Shown here piece after piece: positions 9,801 through 22,629 of a stretch of 64,000 nt of DNA. The stretch's first letter is position 1. Every line of letters starts with the position of its first letter. The notes under the pieces are model-generated. The model did not search any database. It was not told the origin of the DNA and saw nothing but the letters and a program-made list of their open reading frames with translations. The DNA comes from Primula veris (taxonomy: Eukaryota; Streptophyta; Magnoliopsida; Ericales; Primulaceae), in assembly GCA_963682055.1 (NCBI GenBank), contig OY821742.1:16709752-16773751 (forward strand), given 5' to 3'. The translations under genes were made by a program, and so were the position numbers.

Positions 9801-12800
9801 ATTAGTACCACATTTCAAAATATGATATCCCTTAGTTTTTATGTTTACTTTAAAGAATAAAGCAAAGATAACATGATTAAGGAATGAGTTCAGGTTAATC
9901 TTTTAAGCTTGGTATGGATAATATAGTAGGGCAAACCCGGCCCTAAAGATCCCGCTATGCGCGGGTGGGGCCACTTTGGGCCTAATGTAGACAGCCTTCC
10001 CTAGTTCCCTTGCATTTCTGCAAGAGGCTGCAGAAATGGATAATATTCTATTTAGTTTTTTTAGTATTTGTTATTTTTGATTCACTATTATGCAGTACGG
10101 AACCATTAACAATAGAGCAAGTTGGAAGAATTATAAAATAAGCGATGTAGATCTAGTGACTATATTTTTCCCAAAATGGCCAAAATTAAAGCAACTGGGT
10201 TTGATTACGGTCATATAAGCGCAATTTAATTTTAAGCAAGTTGGAAAAGTCCAATATACATGTTATTTTTTACTCACTATGATGCTATTCTGAACCATTG
10301 GCAATAGAACACGTTGGGAACTTTGTAAAATATGTGATGCATATTAAGTGGCATACTTTAAGTTGGATGTAATTTTCTGCTTTTTTCATGTTCATGAAGG
10401 ATATATCCAATGGGGAATCTATTCTTTTTGCTCCAAGGTTACCTTCCGAATATGCTGTTTGGTTGGGAGAAATACAACCCTTATCCTACTTTAAGGTGAT
10501 CCCACTTCTATAGTGTTTGTCTTGGCCCGTGAACGTGAGTGATTCACAAGTTAACTAAAAACTTATTCCGCAGGAAAATTACATGGTCAGCAAGGTCTTT
10601 TATACTGATGAGATCGTTAAGTTTTTGCTTGATCACTGCCAAGGGTCAAAAAAGCCATTGTTGTTTCTCTTGCATGGGCTCAACACTGATAGCAATAACT
10701 ACTCAAAACCAGCACATTTTGAGGTAATTTCTCACTTACTTTCACTAAATTTTGGATAATATTTGTGCGTTTTGATAAATAACCATGTGGACGATGATGA
10801 ACATGTTGGTACGCAATCATGAACTGTCAAATTTTTCCACCCCTGCATAACTTTATGAAATGGAGAAATAGTTATTATATATGGCAGTATGTAACCTTAC
10901 TATAATTCCTACTATTACTGGGGATCTCAGAACATTACACCCACTAAAGCTCGTGGTAATGTGAAAAAGAATTCAACTAGTGAACCGTATGTAGCAATCT
11001 ACGATGGTTTTAGTTTGTAATATCGTAGATATCAAACTGATCCTTACTGAGAGATTGATGTAGTGTGCATAGCATGCTTACAGCTACTTGAGCTATATGG
11101 CAATTTGGTTTTGTAATACTTTTGTATGTTGTGTGTTTTCTTTTTGGCAATTCTTATAAAAAAAAGTAAAGGATTTAAAATTTTAAATTATCTATTCAGG
11201 GAATTGAGAAGTTTAAAACTGATCTCACCACTTTGCATCCTATTTTGACCGAATGTCGTGTTTTCAAATCGGATATGGAGATTGATCTCATCCAGTTTGC
11301 GAATGACATAAGCTCTGAAGCTCACGTTGAGGTAGGCATTCTTCAGTATTAAAAATGATTTAATACTAATTAGATTTTACTATGTACATAAGCTTTAAAA
11401 TTATTAATTCAATGTCACGATGGTTGTTTTTCCTTCAAGATTGATAGGGAAATTGTTTTGCTTGTCGATAGCTAAACAACTTTTTAAATTGCTAATATTC
11501 TGTATCTGACAAATCTTCTGGCTTCCTCAATTATGGAACTTGCCATATGGGCATGTAATACCAAAGTAAACAAAACAATGCAGCCACCATACTTTTCTTG
11601 TGTCTAAAAGGTTGAAGAGCTCTAGGTATAACAATTTGCCACAAATGGGATAGTTTGTTTCATATTTTATGATGCAACGATGTACATGCTTATAAATGTA
11701 GGCTAAAAAGTTCGCAGCTAGTTCTCTTTCAAAATTTTGCTGCCAGTACTAGCTTCTTTTGGTATTGAAGTGAGGCCCCCTTAGTTGCGGCCTTGGAGGT
11801 ATTTCGAGGAAGAAATCGTGCACCGCATTTTTAATCATTTACTTCGCAGTGATAATGTGATAATTTCGTTTGCAACTGTCTTTCTGTCTCTGATTTAATT
11901 TATTTTATGGGCACATTAATTTTGAAATGCTTGTGTCCTTTTTTCTGTATTACAAGTTAAGAAGATATATTGGTGTGAATTAACGTCCCTTTAGGTACTT
12001 ACTGGAGATTATTGATTGCATAGGTTATGAGAAGCGCAAAAGTCGGCATGAAAGAGTATCAATTAGAAAGCATGTTTTTACACCACACCTACATGTACGG
12101 CGGATGCAGGCATTGTTCCTATACATGTATCTGTGCTACGGGAGATAATAGGTAATATCTTGAGTAATTTGCTTATTTCTCTTCTTTAGCTATTTATCAT
12201 GTTATCCAACTTGTCAGCCATCTAATATATGGCGAGAGGGTGAATTGACACTCTTGTGCCATAGAGCTGCAAGAAAATAGATAAATCAACGGCTCATTGT
12301 TTTTATACACAAGCTCTTTGTTTTATGGGAAAAGATTACGAGGAGAACAGGAAAAAATCTAAGTCCTAAGAATCTTTGGTTCTTTTCTGATCTAATTCAT
12401 GATTTGTTTTAGTTATCTATTAGTTTATAGAGAGTAATAGATCTTTAATGTTTCCACAATTTCTGCTGGATATTCTCTGAAATGGTGACCTGTTGGGTAG
12501 GTTTTATGCTTCTTGAAGCATTCTTTTCATTGAATTCACTAAAATGTTAGTAATGCAAGAATCTATATATTTAAATATGGCAATGGATATATATGTACAT
12601 CCACCAAAAACATCAAAGTATACATCAGAACATCCACCTTCATTTCAAGGGTTGAGATTTAAAGTTAGGTAAAAATATATCGTCTGATCTGTATCTTCTT
12701 CACTGTGTGTGATATTATCTCTCTCTAAAATGTGTAACAAGGGTAATAGCACCCTATTAACCCAGTAATCCCTTCCTGTATGTTCCGATCCCAACTGCCT

Positions 12801-15283
12801 CATAATAACTAGAGTTATATTTTAGAACTCTGTGTTTCAAATGCAACATCCTCCATGAAATTAAGTGAAAATTGCATGTACATTGGCAATAAGTTTTCTT
12901 GTAACTGTACACTATGTCTTCTCTAATTTGTCTCTTTTAATTTTGGTTTTTTAATTATTACCTATAGAATTGTTTTTTCTTGAGATTTTTGTGATCAAGA
13001 GTGTAAATCAGGATAAAAGAGGTTGCGGTGATAATTTGGAAAAGAAGGGTCCACAAACACTGTGTTTTAGGGCGAAATTGTATCTGGGTTGTTGCAGGAT
13101 GATTCTTTTATTTATTAGTTTGCTCTTTTGCTAATTTAATTGCAGCCTTTAAGCCTTTAATCAGTAGTTAAAGGATTGAAGAATGCTTGCATTTTTCCAT
13201 TGATTCTAAAATTTTCTCGAAAAAGTGTTCCCTATATTATGTTTGAAAGTTTGAACACTGAATCTTCCGTTTTATGGAAAAACGTATAGCTGACACATGT
13301 AAGTGTATTATTTGCAGTTCTGTTCTTCACTACGGACACGCAGCAGCTCCAAATGATAAAGTAAATACTGCTTACCTTCTTTTAGTTATCTATGATTGGA
13401 CTAGCAATATCTTAAGATAGGATTCGCTTACATGCTTGTCTGCACTTGACATCAGTTTGTTAAGTATTATCTAGAAATATCTATACTAGTTGGTGTATTC
13501 CTGCTCGTTCTTTAAAATCTGAAGATATATAAGATGTGAATGCCAGTCTGCTAATGAAAATACACAACACTATCGAGTATCAGATTTTCTTTTGACTGGA
13601 GATAATATTTGGAGCTACATATGGATTAAGTTCTTTTGTTTTGTTTATCTTCTGTGCAGATCTTGCATGATGGGGATATGGCATTACTAGATATGGGAGC
13701 TGAGTATCATTTTTACGGTTCTGATATTACCTGTTCCTTCCCAGTGAGTAATCTCATTCTTCAGCTTTAAATATTAGAAATTGAATAACAATAACTGTTG
13801 CTGTTAAATCAATTGCTGTCCACATACTGAATAGCGCAAATTATTTCCCTTTTTCAGCTATAGTTTTAACTTCTTATCATTAGGTTACTTAGCCTCCTGT
13901 TTTCTTAGTTAGCTGAATACTTTCATAATAACACACTAATCCTGATTATTCGTTAAACTTCCGCTGCAGGTGAATGGGAAATTTACAAGTGATCAATGTC
14001 TTGTATATAATGTAAGTCCTTTACTTCTACACACTACACAGTAAACATCATTTTAGTTTGGGGTGACCTTTAGAACTTTCTCCTCTTCTTTCTTTCGAGC
14101 ATTTTCTCGTGTGCTGTTCTCGATGAATGTAAGGCTAAGGCATAAAAATCTTCTCTCTTTTTTTTTCCTCCGTCTGCATTTTGAAAATATAATTGCTATA
14201 AATAGTAATCATAAAAGAGTTATTTGATTCAGCTTGTTTACTTGAAATGGTCAGGCTGTCCTCGATGCTCATAATGCTGTCATATCGTCCATGAAACCTG
14301 GAGTCAGTTGGGTAGATATGCACAAGTAAGATTCCTCTGTAAGCATTCCATTGTTGTTGTTGTTTTTTAACTTCTTCAAGCATAGGAAATTATTGGTGAA
14401 TATAGTAGTCTTCTCATTTACTTAGAGTTCTATTCAGTTCTTATGTTGATAAATTTAAGCGAAGAATTTATCGATTTACTTTTTTCTAATTTCCTCCCTA
14501 CATATCAGATTAGCGGAAAAAACTGTGCTGGAATCATTGAAGCAGGGGGAGATTCTTATCGGGTATCTTTTCCCAAAACCTTGACTTCTTAACCGTCAAG
14601 TTGACGAATATTAAACCTAAAACTGAATATATCAATATTTCCATCCTGGTTATAGAGATATTGATGAGATGATGGCTGAACGAGTGGGCGCTGTGTTCAT
14701 GCCACATGGACTGGGTCACTTCTTGGGAATTGATACCCATGATCCTGGGGGTTACTTGCAGGTCAACTAATTATTTTCTTCCTTTTATTACTAGGACATG
14801 AATTCCTAGTTATTACATGTCCTCACATATCACTAATGGTATATTTATACCCTTTATATTCAGGGAGCAAAAAGATCCGATGAATCTGGGCTTAAGTCTT
14901 TAAGAACAAGTAGAGAACTTCAAGCGGGAATGGTACTAAAATTTCCTGACTAAAATTGTTTTTCTATGTTTATGGAATTTATAATGGAGACGTTTCTGGG
15001 AGCTTTTCCTAGTAATGGAACGTAGTTAACAAATTCTCTAAATACAATTCTGCTATTCTAATTTAAACTATATTTGATGTCATAGTATCCATTTTTCACT
15101 AATAGAACTTCGACTCTTTGTAGTTACCGTTTCTAACTAGTTTCTTGTATCTCGCGGTAAGGTAAGTAGATGCTTTCACCAATCATTGCATTCCTATTTT
15201 CCATATTTATATTTATATATTTCTTCATTTTTCTGCTTTTTTCCGCATCTTATTTTCAAATGGATAGTTATGGATCGTTGACA

Positions 15284-15316
<33 letters not shown>

Positions 15317-16115
15317 TGCTGTTGTATGCCTTACCAATGGATGTTTTTGCTGCAGGTGATTACGGTAGAGCCAGGGTGTTATTTCATAGATGCTTTGCTC
15401 AAACCTGCCATGGGAAGTTCAAAAACTTCAAAGTTTTTCAATGATGAAGAAATAAACAGATTCAGAGGTTTTGGTGGAGTTCGAATCGAGAGTGATGTGG
15501 TATGGCATTTTAGTGATCCTTTCTTCTTTCAATGTTATGAGTATCTTCCACTAGTCATGGTTTAGCACCCTGTATTATCACGTGTATTTCAATATAGTAG
15601 TATTACCTTAGACTTCTGTTTTGGAGGGATTTAATACCTTTCCTTCAATTAATTGAATGAATAAATTTAAACTATTTTACAAAATTACTGATACCCTTTA
15701 ACCTGATGAGCTCCGTCCAAAACGTATCTTTCCTGATCGCAAATTTTGCGCTATAAGAAAATATTTTGCTTATAACAAAATGACTGATACTCCTTAGACA
15801 TTTTCCGTCCGAAACATAATCACAGGTGACTGATTTGCTTCAAATTGAGCAAAAATAATAACTTTGGATACAGATTGAAAAACGGTAACTGCATAGTACT
15901 AAAATGGATAGGTGTGGTAGTGTATGGTATCGAACTACAACAAACATGTATTCCTGGCTAGTTTCACATGAAACACAAACATTATGCTCATCACTAAATC
16001 AATTGTTATTTTGTAGCGCATAACGGCTGACGGTTGTGTGAACATGACGAATGTACCACGTCAGACATGGGAAATTGAAGCTGTAATGGCAGGGAAAGCA
16101 TGGCCTCTCAAGTAG
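6883..16115 (+). CDS. Prolidase (Xaa-Pro dipeptidase), peptidase family M24, 16 exons
   Basis: Encodes a 489-residue cytosolic-type metallopeptidase that cleaves dipeptides ending in proline. Exons: 6883-7023, 8013-8062, 9516-9576, 10400-10495, 10574-10723, 11200-11331, 12024-12151, 13318-13360, 13660-13743, 13970-14011, 14255-14325, 14509-14562, 14656-14761, 14864-14932, 15356-15499, 16017-16115. All junctions are GT-AG and the frame is continuous. The five M24 metal ligands are present: D278 and D289 (DMGAEY..GSD), H372 ([10 protein letters not shown]), E414 (TVEPGCYF) and E454 (GVRIESD), each two residues beyond its position in human PEPD. No signal peptide is seen. ATG 6883 is preferred to the in-frame ATG at 6838 because the upstream 15 residues translate a GA repeat. 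The nearest upstream sequence is a retrotransposon LTR. Introns are long and AT-rich; intron 2 contains a MITE-like repeat. Arabidopsis At4g29490 is the likely counterpart, from memory. Confidence 0.95.
8120..8503. repeat. MITE-like inverted repeat in prolidase intron 2
   Basis: The ends are imperfect inverted repeats: CTATGGGTGTTTGG at the left and the reverse complement of CTATGGGCCCGTTTGG at the right. The interior has no coding potential and includes a small stem CCCCTCC/GGAGG near 8300. A closely similar ATAATCAGAAACCC segment is found at about 20440. No clear target duplication was seen, so the superfamily is not assigned. Confidence 0.5.
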
Positions 16116-16126
16116 AGCTGTATTTC

Positions 16127-16128
<2 letters not shown>

Positions 16129-16164
<36 letters not shown>
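16129..16164 (+). repeat. Poly(G) run of 36 bases after the prolidase stop codon
   Basis: An uninterrupted run of G begins 14 bases after the prolidase stop codon and lies in its presumed 3' UTR. Runs of this length are rare in plant DNA. It may be a real unstable homopolymer or an assembly or polymerase artefact. Confidence 0.9.
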
Positions 16165-16165
<1 letters not shown>

Positions 16166-19100
16166 ATGACGATTACGAAGTGAAACCGTTTTGTTTATTC
16201 TTGTTTTGGAATCTCTTATTTGGCTCGACTTCCTAGTTGGATTCGAATTGAACAATACAATTTAAAACAACATTGTGGTAGTCTAGCTTCATACTTGAAT
16301 AGTTGAATTAGTGTTTTTAGAACTGGGATCAATAATTATAGAAACAGTTACAAGCAATTACACAATTTGGGTTACATTGGAAATAAATAAAGCATGCAAA
16401 GTTATTTGTGATTTTTGATATTACTCAGCAGATCCTACAATTTCCTTAGTGTTTGTTGATTTCAGATGAATAATAATCAAAAGATTTACTGATTACGTTT
16501 ATTTATAAGCTATACGGCTGCTTAAAGTCTAGTTTTTGTAAAAAGGACTTAAAGAATAAGACAGGATTTTAAACCGACAAGCTAGAACATAGCACGATCA
16601 GTTATTTACATCGTGTGCTTCATCCGGGCTTCGATGAGTTTTGGTTGAGTGACCTAAGACTGACATACTCACATCAGGGCAGCCATTGAGGTGGTGAAGT
16701 AGGTTAGTGGCAGGCGATGGCGTTGATAGAAAGTGAAATCAGAAAATGGGATGTGATGTACTTGACCCTTCACAAGCAATTGGACTAAGCTTGGTCGATA
16801 TTTAGGCTGCCTTTGGTAACATATTTTCAGGGCTGATTTTAAGATTTTTATTCTAAAAATCAGCGGGTGTTTGAACAATCAGATTATTTATCTTTTAAAA
16901 CCTGACTTTTAGGCTCAATAAATCCAAAAAAAAAAAATATATATGAATTTTCGTTGAATTTTTAACACTATTTTTAAAGCTGGTTTTTTTTTACCAGAAA
17001 ACCGGCTATCATAAAGTGCCTTACTCTGGATCAATAAATACGCAACAAATTAAAAAGTAACAAAGTAATTTATATATATGAAAACGTACATTACATTTGC
17101 TTTGTTTCTTACATTTCACGGTTTCACTCATAGTAATCTTCACCAGATCAAAGATTATACTACCTAGATTGGACTGTTTAAGTTTTGAAGTATGTACTAC
17201 CAATTTTTTATTGTTGTTTAAATTATATATCTATTGAAATACGTTTCTGATATAATAAATCCATAGCGGTACGAAAGGAAACCTTAGGAGGGAACTAAAA
17301 GGAAACGTATGAAGCTCGTAAAGGATTTTTTTTTTCAAGCAATCTGTTAATTGTTTTGCCAATAAGGTGTTCCAAAACATTATCGAACAATCGAGTATAC
17401 GTTCAAGCATCGATTTTTCCTTGATATGGAAACAAAACAAGCTCTTTCGTACTCTTGGCGAACAAGCCTTATGCACTTACTAAAGACATCTTACAAGTGG
17501 ATAAATAGATAGATATATCATATATAATTCCAAAAATAATGTATATCTTTCAGGTAAGTTGATTGAAATCCCAATACAAAACTAATCATTTACTTACTAA
17601 AGATGGAGAATAATTTTGGTATATCTGCTTAGGTAGCCAACTTTGATAAATACCTGCTGTTTTGTTTGAACTATGGGAGGCATTTTTTATAGCAGAATGA
17701 AGCCAAATAAACTGATATTTGATTAAACTTGATTATTATTTTTTCTGCTGATAAAGATCAAAGTACTCCACTTTTCAAAGGCTACAACTCATTACACTTA
17801 AAAATTCCAAACATATACTTTTTCACTGGAATACCAATTAGAATGCTGTCGGTTACATATTTGAATACTATTGAGTAAATTAATGATAACACATATTGCC
17901 TTCCAGAGTGTCACTCACCCATAATAAGTTCATGAGTGGGTCTATCAGGGTTTATTAGACTTTAGTACCCATTAACCATAGACATTTTATTGTTAAATAT
18001 CAGAAACTACAAGTTTTTACTTTTTAGCACTGTCAACTATATAATTCGTTAGCATTTGAAATAAAAACGTAAATAAAAGGGATCATACTATCAACTTTAC
18101 ACTCTTTTATTAACATCAACTATCAACTACACACATTTTTAGTGCCATTAACTATCACTAAATACCAGGTATGCACCATGTTAGTTTATTTTTAATATCA
18201 TATGCTAACAAGGTATAGCCGGTGGTACTAAAAAAGAAAACTCATAGTTAAAGGTAATAAACGGTAAACCGAACATAATTAATGGTAATAAAACATAATA
18301 ATAGCGGGTATACCCCAAGTGCAACTCTTGGATAGATCCTCCTCTAGAAAGCAGAATGAATGTATATTTCAGATTTGTAGATTTCTTCATTTACATAAAA
18401 GTCCATTTAGTTTTCGCGCGAAGAGTCTTCAAGGGTATTTTCTTTTGAGTGTAAACTAGTCAAATAAACCTCAACTCTCAAGACTCAACCCTACATAGGT
18501 CTAGATCACCAATCACGTACCATAAAAAAAAACATTTCAAACGTGATGAAATTCACATATATATATACACGAAACTTATTCAAGCTCCTTTAAGTTTAAG
18601 ACACACTGTGAGTCCCTCACATATAGGTAGGTAGCGATGTCAATTTTACGGATTTCAACCCGATTCGATGATAAACTCACACTTTTACCCATTTGATCCA
18701 TTTTTCAAAAATATTTTTTTCCTATTTTAAAAAACAAACCTCATAAATGTCAAACATTTCGGAGAAAATTTGTTAGATAGAGTAAAAAATTATTTGATTT
18801 AGAAAGATAATCTAAAAAAGGTGATATTAAATACCCCTTCACATTAATTTACGGATTTAAATTTTGTATTATTATGTTTGACATTTCCATGTTAATTGAA
18901 TTAATTTCGGCTCATTAATTTCGTGAATTAAAACATTGCTATATGTAAAAAAGTAATATAAATGTATATTACTGATATGATGATTTTGTTTTCCGTAAAT
19001 TCTTCTATAAATAAATACGATAAGATATTAGTTATCAATTAACAGGAATAAATTCCATTTACATTTATCATAAATATCGTTTCATTAATTAATAAATTAA

Positions 19101-22100
19101 TTGTATATGAGATTTTTTTTAAAACCGACCGAAATGTATTTTCTGTATTACTATAGCATAGAGAGTTTAATGCATATAAGAGAGAAAAAAAAAAATAGAT
19201 TGTTAACTTATACTTTTATCCATTTAAACTATAAAAGAGAGAGTTTAATTTATATAACAGAGAGAGAAACGTGTGTGTTAAGTTGCATTTTTTAAGTTAC
19301 ATTTTTACTCATTTAAAAGTATGCTCTATTGTCATAGCAGAGATAGTTTGAGAGTTCAATAGACAAGCGAGAGAGATAGAAGGGAGGAGTGTTAACTTGC
19401 ATTTTTTAAGTTGTATTTTTAACCATTTAAATCCAATCCGAATAAAATTGCACTTTTACGGGTCGGATTGAAACCTGTGAAATTGCATTTCCTTTTATAA
19501 TCAAGCTATATGAGCATTCACATCATTCTCATAAAAAAAAATCCAAATGAAAAATGAAAAATCAATTTTTTGGTATTTAGAGAGTCTATGTACATTATTT
19601 TATAGTAAAATATCATCTCTATCAATAATTAACTATATTAACATTATATTTTAATGTGAATTTTATATTTAAGAAATAATATACAATGTTTAAAGTAGGG
19701 TCTATTGCTTTTTAATTTAGGATGAGAACTATTTACTCTATATTTGTAAAAAGTTATCATGATATTCTCAAGTAATAGAGAGTTGATTGTAAATTTGATA
19801 TAATTGGTTTTTGGAGATAAAACTCCTCAATTATATATAAAATCGAATTTGTTGAGTGAGATATGAATGGACTGAAATTTTAATTGTACTATGTTTCAAA
19901 AAGTGATCTATAATGGCGGTTTGTTATTTTTGTGGGTGAAATAACTGTTTTATGTGAATTTTGGCAGGCTCCATTTACTATTCATAACTTGATACAGCAC
20001 CGACACATCGTTATACCATATCATTGTCAAACATACTTTTCTATTAATAACTGTGTAATGGAGAAAATACAAATATGATCAAAAAGTCGTAATTGTAAAA
20101 TTGGGACAATTTTGGTCCATTTTAGGAAACATATTTAAGGGAAGGTCCGCCACAATTAATTTAATGAAGAATAGGTCCAGTTTTACCAATTTTCCAACTC
20201 CAATGTATATTTACTGACCGTATTAAGTACGTTTTGCTTAACAAATGCCAAAACACGAAGCAACAATAAAAAAAAATATGAAAAAGGAAAAATTTTATGA
20301 GAAAACCAATTGACAAAAGCAAAAATTTAACAAAAATTCACTTTCTAGAGGTTGGGTAAGTATAATTTTATTAGAGTGAGGAGTGAACATAAAACATTTA
20401 ATCTGTTCTTTATATTGTGAATCTGCAACTTTTTTTTTTTATAATCAGAAACCCTCTTAAGAGGTAAATAAGAACAGACAAAATGTTAAAATACCTTCGC
20501 TTTTGACATCCTAACTTCGGGACGGAGACATTTAATTTTGCCTGAATGAAAATTTTATGTCCACTTGGATGTGTTCTGGTCTTAGAAAAAGAAGTAATCT
20601 GCTTACCATTATATTATGAACAAGACTAAGATGTGCTATATGCAAATTTGCAATTAGTTGGTTCATTCGCCGATCTTGGCATCCATACGGACGTCCATTC
20701 CATTTCTTCTATACGAGTGTGAATGTCTTTGATGAAAACTTCGATTTTCCATGGAAGCTGAATAGAAGTCTCGGAACGTAAATATACTAACTTACTCTAT
20801 CAAACATTAGAGCATACACATTGGTTTAGACACTAGTTTGCGTTGTAGGTTAATGAAAGTTAAGAAAAGTTAAGAAAAAGGATGAGTTCTACCCTCAATT
20901 CGACGGCTTAAAGTGTCAATTTAATCCACTTAATTATGTCGGTACGTATAAAAGGTTTGCTAGAGTTGACAATAGATTTAGCAGCAACATGCCATTAAAC
21001 AACGTGACATTACAAAGAATAACATACACCTTATTTTTTTGTCTTCTTTCATGGTCGTATCGTTAATTAAAATGTTTAATATAAGGGTGTAATTACCTAA
21101 ATTTAACATGCTTATGTGTAATATAGTGTGACAACTTATAGTTAACAAAAACTAGAATTTCCAATGTGGTTGCTCTTGCTATCTAATATTTAGAGACTTG
21201 GATAAAAAGAAATCCGGAATAAAATAATTGACAAAGAATAGTAACCGGGAAAGTTTTAAACTCTAGTAATCAATCACTAAAAAAATGTCAAAATAGTGAC
21301 AGTTTTTTTGTTACAAACTTATTAGGTACAACTTTTGTGACAATTTTTTTTAAATAGTGATAGCTTTGTAGCATTTTTTGAAATAGTGAAAGTTTTATGA
21401 TAGATTTTAACTCTTATTAAATCAAAATTATTGTGTAGTGTAATTATCTCAGTAGTATTGCAATCTTGTTTAACTCGATAATACAATTAAGTTTGTACTC
21501 CATGAAGTTAACAAATAATCTATATACAGGTAAATAGAGACCGGCCAACCATATACATACATGTTGAATTTTCTGTCAACTATACAAACACACACAATCA
21601 ACCAGCGAGAATTTGGAATATATATATATATATATATATATGTTCAATGATTGAGTAGTTTGTAATTCCAAGTGTAATCAAACTTTACTTTTTTTAGCTT
21701 CTAAGACATCATACTATTCCCATTGGCACACGTACACTACGAGATAAATAAAATGTTGCAATCTCAATATCATTGTGACACGTTTATTATTATTTTATGA
21801 GCCAAATACCCCACCATAGTCAATTGCAAATTAGTGCTACACCGATAATACTAGTTATACAACCAAACAAATGAATAAAAAAAAATAACACAAAGGCGGT
21901 GAGGATAATAATGATAATATTCGAAATATTGTTGAATCACTTTGAAGTAATATGGGGTAGAGTGAGTACAAAGTCAACATGGGTTAAAACTTAATTAAAA
22001 AAAAAAAAAAACCATATATCATATTTTTGTAAACTTGATTAGTTCTAGAAAACATTAGCGTGAATTATTTTATAACAGACTTCAAATATTATATGACATT

Positions 22101-22424
22101 TTTAGAACTATGTTTGGAAATCACCCAATTTTGTAATGAATTGGATGATTATCCGGAGTGCGACTTCATTGGTTTAAGAATGTGTTCTGATTATTGTGTC
22201 CAATCATTTATAGTTGGGTTCTATAATCATAAATGAAAGTTAAATGTTACAAAGAAGTAAGATAGCAAATTTGATTGAGGTGATAATGCAAGATACATTT
22301 TTATTTTGGTAGCCCCTAATAAGTAATCAATAAAATGAAAAAAGATCCATCGAGATTTGCTCATGGCCAACCGGTGACATAGGAAATGTTTACTTATTTT
22401 GAGAAAATTGTATAATAATTTTAT
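16165..22424. other. AT-rich intergenic region, no gene seen
   Basis: No reading frame longer than about 80 codons and no recognisable exon series, tRNA or rRNA was found. It holds simple AT repeats (for example near 21620), A/T runs, a probable inverted-repeat transposon at 18636-19489 and a segment near 20430-20470 related to one inside the repeat at 8120-8503. Low-complexity text and decayed transposons probably account for most of it. Confidence 0.7.
18636..19489. repeat. Probable TIR element without coding capacity
   Basis: The left end (GATGTCAATTTTACGG then TTTCAACCCGA) and the right end read in reverse (GGAAATGCAATTTCACAGG then TTTCAATCCGA) form an imperfect inverted repeat of about 28 bp. 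Inside, a block of about 110 bp containing TTAACTTGCATTTTTTAAGT is present in about three diverged copies (19190-19430). A related left end occurs at about 59876-59915. No transposase is encoded; target duplication is not clear. Confidence 0.45.
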
Positions 22425-22629
22425 TGTTGTAAGATTATTGGACTCTTATTGGGCTTTTACTTATTGGGCCCAGATGGGCTTTTAACCCTACCCCTCTATC
22501 TATATAAAGAGGGCTAGGGGTCTTGTAATTTATCACACATTCATATTCCTTCATAAATAAAGATCATACTGTTCTCCCCTCTCTCTACTTCTGTCTCCCT
22601 ATATACGTAGCTAATAGTGTATTACAACA
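22425..22629 (+). repeat. 5' LTR of copy C with promoter
   Basis: 205 bp bounded by TGTTGTAA and TTACAACA. A TATATAAAG box at 22501-22509 is followed by GGGCTAGGGGTC, a combination conserved in the LTRs of copies A and B, so transcription probably starts about 25-30 bases later. An AATAAA signal lies near 22555. The sequence directly after the LTR, CGTTATCAGCAC, is shared with copy B at 59409-59421 and probably contains the primer binding site, but it is not the usual TGGTATCAGAGC. Confidence 0.9.

Noticed and set aside
9931..9990. GC-rich AACCCGGCCCT segment as a gene or regulatory island
   Set aside because: It resembles ends of common plant transposons (CCCGCTATGCGCGGG hairpin) within a prolidase intron, but no partner end was found.
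15170..15565. 131-codon plus-strand frame
   Set aside because: It begins in prolidase intron 14 and runs through exon 15 into intron 15; only 15356-15499 is exon.
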